From positions 62,001 through 126,000 of the forward strand of contig NZ_JAEHHL010000006.1 in assembly GCF_016623495.1 (NCBI RefSeq): a stretch of 64,000 nt of DNA, written 5' to 3'. Under the pieces are notes generated by a model. The model was not told the origin of the DNA. It did no database searches and worked only from the letters and a program-made list of their open reading frames with translations. The DNA is from Thermohalobaculum xanthum. GTDB taxonomy: Bacteria > Pseudomonadota > Alphaproteobacteria > Rhodobacterales > Rhodobacteraceae. Positions 16,294 to 24,338 of the stretch are shown one piece after another; position 1 is the stretch's first letter; each line of letters begins with the position of its first letter. Made by a program: the position numbers and the translations under genes.

Positions 16294-16902
16294 TCACTCG
16301 TGGTCGGGGATACCCAGACGCGCGGTATTCCCCCACAGCTCCTCCACCCGCCGGTCGCGCCCGCACGACCATCGGTAGAAGCGGTACTGGAACGGGCTCT
16401 TCTGGTAGTAGTCCTGGTGGTATTCCTCGGCCGGGAAGAAGGACCCAGCGTCCTCGATCGGCGTGACGATCTCCTGACCGAGCTCGGTCTGCGTCACCTG
16501 TTTCGACGCCTCGGCGGCGCGGCGCTGCTCGGCATCGAGGACGAAGACCGCGGTCGTGTACGACACCCCGCGGTCGCAGAACTGGCCGCCGCGGTCAGTC
16601 GGGTCGACCGAATGCCAGAACGCAGTCAGCAGCTCGTCATAGGAAACCTGCCGGGGATCGTAGGTAATCATGACCGCCTCGCGATGGCCGGTTCCGCCGG
16701 CGGAGACCTCTGCGTAGCTCGGGTTCTCGGTCAAGCCGCCCGTGAAGCCCGAGACCGTCGCGAGCACGCCCGGTATCCGGTCGAAATCGGACTCGACGCA
16801 CCAGAAGCATCCTCCGGCAAAGACGGCGGTGGCGGTTTCCTGTGCCGTCACCGCGAGCGGCGCCGTGCCAATCGCCAATGCAACGAGCAGATATCGGATC
16901 AT
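16294..16902 (-). CDS. msrA: Periplasmic peptide-methionine (S)-S-oxide reductase
   Basis: A 202-residue MsrA with an N-terminal signal peptide (residues 1-20), so exported, unlike the usual cytosolic enzyme. The catalytic GCFWC motif is at residues 31-35 (Cys32 nucleophile), followed by VSGFTGGLTENPSY, GHREAVMITYDP and PAEEYHQDYYQ. Cys residues in FCDRG and in the C-terminal WSCGRDRR may serve as resolving residues. It reduces methionine sulfoxide in envelope proteins. It converges with soxG and has no obvious operon partner; the thiol donor system is not in this window. Confidence 0.93.
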   Translation of the reverse strand: MIRYLLVALAIGTAPLAVTAQETATAVFAGGCFWCVESDFDRIPGVLATVSGFTGGLTENPSYAEVSAGGTGHREAVMITYDPRQVSYDELLTAFWHSVDPTDRGGQFCDRGVSYTTAVFVLDAEQRRAAEASKQVTQTELGQEIVTPIEDAGSFFPAEEYHQDYYQKSPFQYRFYRWSCGRDRRVEELWGNTARLGIPDHE

Positions 16903-17135
16903 TCTGGGCCTCCCATCCGGCCCATCAAAGATAACCCTCGCCCCGGGATCCGCGATACCGCGCGGCTCACAAGCACGTTATTGCGCGACCGTACTCTTCT
17001 TCGGTCACATGCCACCCTTTGGCGTGGCGAGACGGCACTCGGCCAACTTCGCGATCCGGCGCAGATCCCGCGGAAAGAGGGAGGTGACACCCCAACCGTG
17101 GTGGCAGTCGCGGTGCGTCGTTGCAGCCAAGACGG

Positions 17136-17462
17136 CTACGGCATCAGTCGGGGCGGGGCCGTGACGCCGAAGATTTCTGTCTCGGCATTTGCAAGCGGAT
17201 ATGGCGCGCACGCACCGGCGTGCGGGTGTGGGGCCGGCGAGCGCGGGAAGCGCCGACGGTCCCGGACCATCTGCGCAACGTCGAGAATATCCTTCTCGGT
17301 CACCGCATCGCTGGCCATGAGAAGACGGATGATGGGCTCTCGGACAATCTCATCCAGTGTCGGCTTTGCTGCGCGCAGGGCAGGCGATCCGGACCCGGTC
17401 GCACAGCCGGCATCCGTCCACCCGTCAAACATGCGGAAGTTTGCGGAGGCCGCGCTCGACAT
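17136..17462 (-). CDS. Small hypothetical protein
   Basis: A 108-residue protein of unknown function. The start 17462 is supported by TGGAGACGAG directly before ATG. The central part, PTLDEIVREPIIRLLMASDAVTEKDILDVAQMVRDRRR, reads as a plausible amphipathic helical region; the C-terminus is proline-rich. No signal peptide or membrane segment. No recognised domain. It could regulate or bind a partner, but nothing in the neighbourhood shows which. Confidence 0.5.
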   Translation of the reverse strand: MSSAASANFRMFDGWTDAGCATGSGSPALRAAKPTLDEIVREPIIRLLMASDAVTEKDILDVAQMVRDRRRFPRSPAPHPHAGACAPYPLANAETEIFGVTAPPRLMP

Positions 17463-17635
17463 CTCGTCTCCATCGGAAAAATTGCGCGAACGTCGCGCGC
17501 CATCGCATCCACGCGGCATCGCGGCGGAGTATCGCCTACCAAGTCTTCAAATTCATGACGATCGTTGATTGACCCGCAGGAACGGCCCCGCCACCGAAAC
17601 TGCGGGACATGCCGGCCGTTTCGTATCGCGACGTC

Positions 17636-17947
17636 CTACAATTGAGAGGTCGCCGTCCCGGTTGTTCCTGCCGCTGACACATCGCGCGAGCGGCTCGCCG
17701 AATACTGGCGTGCGACATGGCTATACGTCGCCTGCGCATTCTCCTGAAGCTGGCCAAGGGCATCCAGCATCTCGCGATGATGTTGGACAGCTTTCAGGTA
17801 CGCGGTGTGGGACATGTAGTCGTGGCGCCGAGGGGCCGCTTTGAGCAGCACGTCGGACGCATCCTTCAGCATTTCGGACAAGAACCGCCAGTCACGACCG
17901 AGGTATGGGCCATACGACCCGTCCTTGTGGAGTGTTGGGCGCAGCAT
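17636..17947 (-). CDS. Small hypothetical protein, helical
   Basis: A 103-residue protein, start ATG 17947 with GAGAGG seven bases upstream. The middle (LKDASDVLLKAAPRRHDYMSHTAYLKAVQHHREMLDALGQLQENA) looks like two helices with many His, Lys and Arg residues. I do not recognise the family. It lies upstream of the other small gene on the same strand, about 170 bases apart. Confidence 0.45.
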   Translation of the reverse strand: MLRPTLHKDGSYGPYLGRDWRFLSEMLKDASDVLLKAAPRRHDYMSHTAYLKAVQHHREMLDALGQLQENAQATYSHVARQYSASRSRDVSAAGTTGTATSQL

Positions 17948-18221
17948 TGTCGGCCTCTCGGAAGTCTGAGTTTCGACACGGCAATTGTGGGTAAGTTATC
18001 GGGCGCCAAGCTCGATGCAAGCCCTGCGGGGCGCGACGGACCGTTTGGATGATCCGGTGTCGTCACGACTTTCTCCGGCAATGAGTGTGGCGCACCGGAT
18101 GCACCACGTCTCGCGTGTGGAACGCAGCACGATCACCATCGCACCGCTCTGGCCATCGAACCGGCATGAAAGCGTCACAGAACTCGGTTAGGCCAAAACC
18201 GTGACCGATCCGGAGGCCAGC

Positions 18222-18467
18222 ATGAATGTCTGCCTTGAGACGACGGAGGCGGGGACCGTGTGCGGACAGCCGGCGCTAGATGGCGGCAGCATGTGCTGGC
18301 TGTGCGAGCGTCGGCGTATCGCGGCGAGGCAGCCTCGTGAAATGGATGGCGCTCGGGTCTATTTCGTCGTTCCTTCGCGGCTTCCGGCACCTCAGGACTG
18401 GCGGCGCGCCCGCGGTGACGCACTGGTCTCAAGGTTTCCCGTTGACCGCACCGAGCATCGCGGCTGA
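18222..18467 (+). CDS. Small cysteine-rich hypothetical protein
   Basis: An 81-residue protein, start ATG 18222 chosen because CGGAGGCCAGC precedes it (the GTG at 18201 has no ribosome site). The first half carries Cys4, Cys14, Cys25 and Cys28 (C-x9-C-x10-CWLC), a spacing that could bind a metal as a small zinc ribbon. The second half has no recognised features. It lies 94 bases ahead of ppk2 on the same strand. The family is unknown to me. Confidence 0.45.
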   Translation: MNVCLETTEAGTVCGQPALDGGSMCWLCERRRIAARQPREMDGARVYFVVPSRLPAPQDWRRARGDALVSRFPVDRTEHRG

Positions 18468-18561
18468 CAACTCATCCGGCATTGTCGTTGCTGCCAGTGG
18501 ACGTGGGCGACGTGCGGCACCGAGGCCGACAATAAACGTGCCCGAGTGACGGGAGGTGATC

Positions 18562-19482
18562 ATGAGCACGACTGGAAACGGTTCCGATGGCATGGACTGG
18601 CTCGAAGCGGAGCTGGCAGATACGCTCGACGAGGATTACGAACTCGAGCTGTCCGAACCCGCCCTTTCGCTCGAGATCCGGAAGATCTACCGGAAATCGC
18701 ACCCCGACATCATCGATCGGCGTGTCTATTTCCGAGAGCTCCTCACCCTGCAGTCTGAGCTGATCAAGCTTCAGGACTGGGTCGCCCACAGCAAGGAGAA
18801 GATCGTGGTGATCTTCGAAGGGCGCGACTCGGCCGGCAAGGGCGGGGTGATCAAGCGGATCACCCAGCGCCTCAATCCGCGGATCTGCCGCGTCGTCGCG
18901 CTGCCCGCACCGAGCGACCGAGAACAGACCCAGTGGTATTTCCAGCGCTACGTGCCGCATCTGCCGGCCGGCGGCGAAATCGTGCTCTTCGACCGATCCT
19001 GGTACAACCGCGCCGGTGTCGAGAAGGTGATGGGCTTCGCGACCAAGGACCAGATCGAGCAGTTCTTCGAGGATGTTCCCGGCTTCGAGCGCTCGCTCGT
19101 CCGCTCCGGCATCCGGTTGATCAAGTACTGGTTCTCGATCACCGACGAGGAGCAGCAGATGCGCTTCCTCATGCGCATTCACGATCCGCTCAAGCAGTGG
19201 AAGCTGAGCCCCATGGACCTTCAAAGCCGGGTCCGCTGGGAACAGTACACCAAGGCCAAGGAGGAGATGTTCGCCCGGACGAACATCCCCGAGGCGCCAT
19301 GGTACATCGTCGAGGGCAATGACAAGAAGCGCGCGCGTCTGAACTGCATTCACCACCTCCTGCAGCAGATCCCGTACGGCGACGTTCCGCACGAGGAGAT
19401 CCGACTGCCCGACCGCGTCTTCAACCCCGATTACGAACGCAAGGTGCTGCCGAGCGAGCTCTACGTTCCACAGAAATACTGA
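18562..19482 (+). CDS. ppk2: Polyphosphate kinase 2 (PPK2)
   Basis: A 306-residue cytosolic kinase of the PPK2 family. The Walker A motif GRDSAGKGG is at about residues 87-95, with DRSWYNRAGVE (Walker B region) at 144-154 and the lid-like LMRIHDPLKQWKLSPMDLQSR later. PPK2 phosphorylates nucleoside di- or monophosphates from polyphosphate. The size and VFEGRDSAGKGG-type sequence fit a one-domain class I enzyme. The start is ATG 18562 after GGGAGGTGATC; GTG 18556 is less likely. Stand-alone gene. Confidence 0.93.
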   Translation: MSTTGNGSDGMDWLEAELADTLDEDYELELSEPALSLEIRKIYRKSHPDIIDRRVYFRELLTLQSELIKLQDWVAHSKEKIVVIFEGRDSAGKGGVIKRITQRLNPRICRVVALPAPSDREQTQWYFQRYVPHLPAGGEIVLFDRSWYNRAGVEKVMGFATKDQIEQFFEDVPGFERSLVRSGIRLIKYWFSITDEEQQMRFLMRIHDPLKQWKLSPMDLQSRVRWEQYTKAKEEMFARTNIPEAPWYIVEGNDKKRARLNCIHHLLQQIPYGDVPHEEIRLPDRVFNPDYERKVLPSELYVPQKY

Positions 19483-19489
19483 GTTCGAG

Positions 19490-19509
19490 CGCACCGCCAT
19501 ATTGGTGCG
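19490..19509 (+). terminator. Weak hairpin after ppk2
   Basis: CGCACC / GGTGCG with an 8-base loop, starting 8 bases past the ppk2 stop. Only 6 bp of stem and no T-run, so a tentative call. Confidence 0.3.
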
Positions 19510-19613
19510 GCCAAGGTCGTCAGGTGCGCATTTGCATCGCTCGGCGTCGATCGACGGCGGGCAGCGATTCAATCATCTCGGTAATCCTCGGCGCTTCTCC
19601 CCAGAATCGGTGG

Positions 19614-19629
19614 ATAACCTTGTGGGTAG
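19614..19629. promoter_or_regulatory. PcaQ-like operator candidate
   Basis: ATAACC-TTGT-GGGTAG. As I recall it, the rhizobial PcaQ motif is ATAACC-N4-GGTTAA; the left half matches fully and the right half at 4 of 6 bases, with correct spacing. It is 290 bases from pcaH, which is far, and no pcaQ gene is in the window. Confidence 0.3.
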
Positions 19630-19762
19630 TCGCTCCGGTGGCACGCGTTTATCATTGAACTGACATGAGCCTTAACTGATTGCTCAAATTTCGGGCAGGA
19701 CATGCGCGCCCATTCCATCGCGTGCGCTGTCAATCCGTGAAACCGACGCGACCGCAATTTGA

Positions 19763-20647
<885 letters not shown>

Positions 20648-20650
20648 GCG

Positions 20651-21268
20651 ATGACGCAGAAGCTCGACCGCCTCAAGGAGACGCCCTCGCAGACTGCGGG
20701 ACCCTATGTCCATATCGGCCTCGCGCCCGGTGCCGCGGGCTTCGAGATCTTCGACCAAGAGCTCGGCCGGGACATCGCGGGGCCGAACGCCAGGGGCGAG
20801 CGCATCCGCATCGAGGGCACCGTCTATGACGGGACCGGAGCGCCGGTGAAGGACGTGCTGATCGAGACCTGGCAGGCGAACGCCGACGGCATCCACCCCC
20901 ATCCCGCCGACCCCCGCGCATCCGAGGTCGAGGCGGGCTTCCGCGGCTGGGGCCGGATCATCTCGGACTTCGACACCGGCGCCTTCGTGATCGAGACGGT
21001 GAAACCCGGCGCGGTGACGGGCCGCAACGGACGGATCATGGCGCCCCATATCTCGCTTTGGGTCGTGGCGCGAGGCGTCAATGTCGGGCTCCAGACCCGC
21101 CTCTACTTCGCCGACGAGGCCGAGGCGAACGCAGCCGACCCGGTGCTCGGCTTCATCGAGCAGGTCCATCGTCGCGAGACGCTGGTTGCCGAAAGGACCG
21201 CCGACGGCGTCTACAAATTTGACATCCGCCTGCAGGGCGAGCGTGAAACCGTGTTCTTCGACATCTGA
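20651..21268 (+). CDS. pcaG: Protocatechuate 3,4-dioxygenase, alpha subunit
   Basis: A 205-residue subunit with ETPSQTAGPYVHIGLAPGAAG at the N-terminus, IRIEGTVYDGTGAPVKDVLIETWQANADG and APHISLWVVARGVN. As usual for alpha subunits it lacks the full iron-ligand set and completes the active site of PcaH. It begins 3 bases after pcaH. Confidence 0.95.
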   Translation: MTQKLDRLKETPSQTAGPYVHIGLAPGAAGFEIFDQELGRDIAGPNARGERIRIEGTVYDGTGAPVKDVLIETWQANADGIHPHPADPRASEVEAGFRGWGRIISDFDTGAFVIETVKPGAVTGRNGRIMAPHISLWVVARGVNVGLQTRLYFADEAEANAADPVLGFIEQVHRRETLVAERTADGVYKFDIRLQGERETVFFDI

Positions 21269-21278
21269 GGAGGCCGCC

Positions 21279-22121
21279 ATGAGCGAGAAAGCCAAGCCCT
21301 GCATCATCTGCGTTGCGATCACCGGCTCGGTGCCAAAGAAGGCGGACAACCCCGCTGTTCCGATAACGATCTCCGAACAAGTGGAGTCCACGCAGGAAGC
21401 CTTCGAGGCAGGGGCGTCGATCGCGCATTGTCATGTGCGCAACGACGACGAGAGCCCGACCTCGGATCCCGAGAAGTTCGCGCGGCTCAAGGAGGGATTG
21501 GAGAAGCACTGCCCCGGCATGATCGTCCAGTTCTCGACCGGCGGGCGCTCGGGCGCGGGGCAGGCGCGTGGCGGGATGTTGCCGTTGAGGCCCGACATGG
21601 CCTCGCTGACCGTGGGGTCGAACAACTTCCCGACACGGGTCTACGAGAACCCGCCCGATCTCGTCGACTGGCTCGCCGCCGAGATGCGCGCGCACGAGGT
21701 CAAGCCCGAGATCGAGGCTTTCGACCTGAGCCACATCTTCCAGGCGGTTGCGATGAACAAGGACGGGCGGATCCCGGGGCAGCTCTACGTGCAGTTCGTG
21801 ATGGGGGTGAAGAACGCCATGCCCGTCGACCGCGAGGTCTTCGATTTCTACGTCCACACGGTCAGGCGCCTCGCGCCGGATGCCGAGTGGTGCGCGGCCG
21901 GGATCGGGCGACACCAGATCACGCTCAACGAATGGTGCATCGCCGAAGGCGGCCATTGCCGCACCGGGCTCGAGGACAACGTCCGCCTCGACCGCGACCA
22001 CCTCGCCCCGTCCAATGCCGCTCTGGTCGAGCGCGTCGTCGAGCTTTGTGAGCGGCATGGCCGCCCCGTCGCCACGACTGCTCAGGCGCGGCAGATCCTC
22101 GGTCTGCGACCGGCGGCCTGA
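21279..22121 (+). CDS. BKACE family (DUF849) beta-keto acid cleavage enzyme
   Basis: A 280-residue TIM-barrel enzyme, start ATG 21279 after GAGGAGGCCGCC. Family features: CIICVAITGSVP at the N-terminus, a zinc-site HCHVRND at residues 48-54, EIEAFDLSHI, and a C-terminal GGHCRTGLEDN block. Members use a divalent metal to split a beta-keto acid with acetyl-CoA, giving acetoacetate and a new acyl-CoA. Its place between pcaG and pcaB suggests beta-ketoadipate as substrate (products acetoacetate and succinyl-CoA), which could replace or bypass PcaIJ/PcaF. That role is inference; substrate range in this family is wide. Confidence 0.85.
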   Translation: MSEKAKPCIICVAITGSVPKKADNPAVPITISEQVESTQEAFEAGASIAHCHVRNDDESPTSDPEKFARLKEGLEKHCPGMIVQFSTGGRSGAGQARGGMLPLRPDMASLTVGSNNFPTRVYENPPDLVDWLAAEMRAHEVKPEIEAFDLSHIFQAVAMNKDGRIPGQLYVQFVMGVKNAMPVDREVFDFYVHTVRRLAPDAEWCAAGIGRHQITLNEWCIAEGGHCRTGLEDNVRLDRDHLAPSNAALVERVVELCERHGRPVATTAQARQILGLRPAA

Positions 22122-22127
22122 GGCGAG

Positions 22128-23471
22128 ATGACCGGCGTTTTCGACGATCCGATCTTCGCGGGGCTCTTCGGAGACCCCGAGGTCGCGGCCCACCTGACGC
22201 CCGAGGCCGAGATCGCGGCGATGATCCGCTTCGAGGTCGCGCTGGCGATCGTCGAGGCGCGGCTCGGGATCATTCCGTCCGAGGCCGGCGATGCCATCGC
22301 GGCTGCCCTGCCTGGGGTCGCCGTCGAGCCCGCCGATCTGGCGGCGGGGACGCGATCGGCCGGCGTGCCCGTTCCCGCTCTCGTCGCGGCGCTGCGCGAG
22401 GCAGCCGGCGCGCCGCATGGGGCCTTCATCCACTGGGGGGCGACCTCGCAGGATGTCTGGGATACCGGCTTCGTCCTTCGGCTGGTGCCGATCCTCGGCA
22501 TTCTGGAGCGGCGGCTCGTGGCGCTCGTCGGCCGGCTGGGAGACGCCGCGCGGACGCATGCCCGCCTGCCGATGGCGGGCCGCACGCGCAGCCAGGTCGC
22601 GACGCCAACAACGCTGGGCCTTCGGATCGCGGGCTGGGTCGCGCCCCTCGGCCGCTGCCTCGACCGGCTGGCCGAGATGCGGTCGCGCGTGCTCGCGGTG
22701 CAACTGGGCGGCGCCTCGGGCAATCTTTCCATCCTTGGCGCCCGGGCGCCCGAGGCGATGGATCTGCTCGCCGACGAGCTGGGTCTCGCCCGGGTTGCCA
22801 AGCCCTGGGGCACCGAGCGCGATGGTCTTGTCGAGCTTTCCAACTGGCTCGCGATGGTGTCGGGGCTGCTTGCGCGCATGGCCGGGGACCTTGTCATCCT
22901 CGGCCGCACCGAGATCGGCGAGCTCTTCGCCGGCGAGGGCGGCGGATCATCGACGATGCCGCAGAAGGCGAACCCCGTTCTGCCCGAGGCGCTGATCGCG
23001 CTTGGGCGCTTCAACGCCGGGCAGGCCGGCGTCATGGCGGGCACGCTGTTTCACCTCGAGGATCGCGACGGGACTGCCTGGATGACCGAATGGAGCGTCC
23101 TGCCGCAGATGCTGGTTGCGACAGGTGCGGGACTCGCCCATGCAAATGAGCTTGCCGCGAGCCTGCGTCCCTGCGCCGAGCGGATGGCGGCGACGATGGA
23201 AGTGGCGGGTGGCGCGATCCACGCCGAAGCACTCGCCTTTGCCCTTGCCCGCGCGATGCCGTTGCCCGAGGCACAGGCCATGCTCAAGCGCGCCGCACGG
23301 TCCCAGGCCCAGCATGGCGGCAGCCTGCGGGACCATCTTTCGCCGCTCTGCGCCGCCAGGGGCGTCGAGATGCCCGTGACCGACGCGACCGATGCCATCG
23401 ACAATGCTGAGCGCCTGGTCGAGCGCCTCCTGGCCGGCCTGGCGCCGTCAGCCGGCGCGCGGGACGAGTAG
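22128..23471 (+). CDS. pcaB: 3-carboxy-cis,cis-muconate cycloisomerase
   Basis: A 447-residue member of the fumarase/aspartase superfamily. The signature loop GGGSSTMPQKANPVLPE is present (residues 266-282), together with HWGATSQDVWDTGFVLRL (the S/T-x-D loop) and TRSQVATPTTLG. It lactonises 3-carboxymuconate, the PcaHG product. Begins 6 bases after the BKACE gene. pcaC and pcaD, needed for the next step, are not in the window. Confidence 0.93.
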   Translation: MTGVFDDPIFAGLFGDPEVAAHLTPEAEIAAMIRFEVALAIVEARLGIIPSEAGDAIAAALPGVAVEPADLAAGTRSAGVPVPALVAALREAAGAPHGAFIHWGATSQDVWDTGFVLRLVPILGILERRLVALVGRLGDAARTHARLPMAGRTRSQVATPTTLGLRIAGWVAPLGRCLDRLAEMRSRVLAVQLGGASGNLSILGARAPEAMDLLADELGLARVAKPWGTERDGLVELSNWLAMVSGLLARMAGDLVILGRTEIGELFAGEGGGSSTMPQKANPVLPEALIALGRFNAGQAGVMAGTLFHLEDRDGTAWMTEWSVLPQMLVATGAGLAHANELAASLRPCAERMAATMEVAGGAIHAEALAFALARAMPLPEAQAMLKRAARSQAQHGGSLRDHLSPLCAARGVEMPVTDATDAIDNAERLVERLLAGLAPSAGARDE

Positions 23472-23475
23472 AAGC

Positions 23476-23499
23476 GGCAGAGGGCACATGCCCTCCGCC
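23476..23499. terminator. Hairpin between convergent pcaB and crotonase genes
   Basis: GGCAGAGGGC / GCCCTCCGCC with a 4-base ACAT loop: 10 paired positions with one A-C mismatch. It sits between two convergent stop codons, consistent with a shared terminator. Confidence 0.5.
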
Positions 23500-23524
23500 A
23501 TCCTGACGTCCCGTACACCGAGCC

Positions 23525-24325
23525 TCAGCGGCCGGAGAAGCGCGGCTGGCGCTTCTCAAGCAGGGCGTCGACCGCCTCGCCGTGATCTTCGGTCTGGTGG
23601 CACGCGCCCTGATAGGCGGCCGCGAGCTCGAGGATCGTGTCGAGGCGGGTGTTCAGCCCCTCGCGCAGCAGCCGCTTGGCCATGCGGAGCTGGCGCGGCG
23701 GATTGCGCGCGATCCGGGCGGCCAGCCGACGCGCCTCGGGCAGGAGCTCGCCGGGCTCGACCACGCGGCTGACCAGGCCCCAGGCCAGCGCCGTCTCGGC
23801 GTCCACAGGGTCGGCGGTGAAGGTCATCTCGGCGGCACGGCTGAGGCCGACCTGCCGCGGCAGCAGCCAGGCACCGCCATCGCCCGAGATCAACCCCACA
23901 TTGACAAAGTTCTCGGCGAAAGTCGCCGCGGTCGAGGCGATCCGGATGTCGCACAGGCAGGTCGTGTCGCAGCCCGCGCCATAGGATGGCCCGTTGACTG
24001 CGGCGATCAGCGGTACCTCGCATTCCCACATGGCACGGGCGACGCGCTGGATGCCCTTGCGGTAGCCGTCCTTCACCGAGACGGCGTCGCCCGCGAAGGT
24101 GCCGTGCTTCTCCTTCATGTGCTTGAGGTTGCCGCCCGAGGAGAAGGCCTTGCCCGCGCCGGTGACGATCGCGCAGCGCACCGTCTGGTCCGCATTGATC
24201 CGGCCCATCGCCTCGACGATCGCGTCGCAGAGGTCGTGGTCGGTCAGCGCGTTGCGCGTCTCGGGCATGTTGAAAGTGAGCGTGACGACATGCCCGTCCT
24301 GCTCGTAAAGAAGTTTCTCGGCCAT
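23525..24325 (-). CDS. Crotonase-family protein (enoyl-CoA hydratase/isomerase), atypical active site
   Basis: A 266-residue crotonase with the oxyanion-hole segments NMPETRNALTD, AFSSGGNLKHM and LIAAVNGPSYGAGCD. Aligned by eye to the rat enoyl-CoA hydratase pattern, the two catalytic glutamates appear replaced: CDIRIASTAATF has Thr where Glu144 would be, and FAENFVNVGLISGDGG has Phe where Glu164 would be. An Asp lies in SGDGG, near but not at the PaaG/isomerase Asp position. It therefore may not be a normal hydratase. It is the last gene of the eight-gene operon starting at 31553 and would act on the acyl-CoA product of the upstream ligase and dehydrogenase. Confidence 0.82.
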   Translation of the reverse strand: MAEKLLYEQDGHVVTLTFNMPETRNALTDHDLCDAIVEAMGRINADQTVRCAIVTGAGKAFSSGGNLKHMKEKHGTFAGDAVSVKDGYRKGIQRVARAMWECEVPLIAAVNGPSYGAGCDTTCLCDIRIASTAATFAENFVNVGLISGDGGAWLLPRQVGLSRAAEMTFTADPVDAETALAWGLVSRVVEPGELLPEARRLAARIARNPPRQLRMAKRLLREGLNTRLDTILELAAAYQGACHQTEDHGEAVDALLEKRQPRFSGR

Positions 24326-24338
24326 CGTTGATCCTCTC

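Noticed and set aside
18201-18221. GTG start for the small cysteine-rich gene
   Set aside because: No ribosome site precedes it, while GGAGG stands at the right distance from ATG 18222.
23525-24325. Firm naming of the crotonase as CaiD or an enoyl-CoA hydratase
   Set aside because: The catalytic glutamate positions appear substituted, so only the family can be given.
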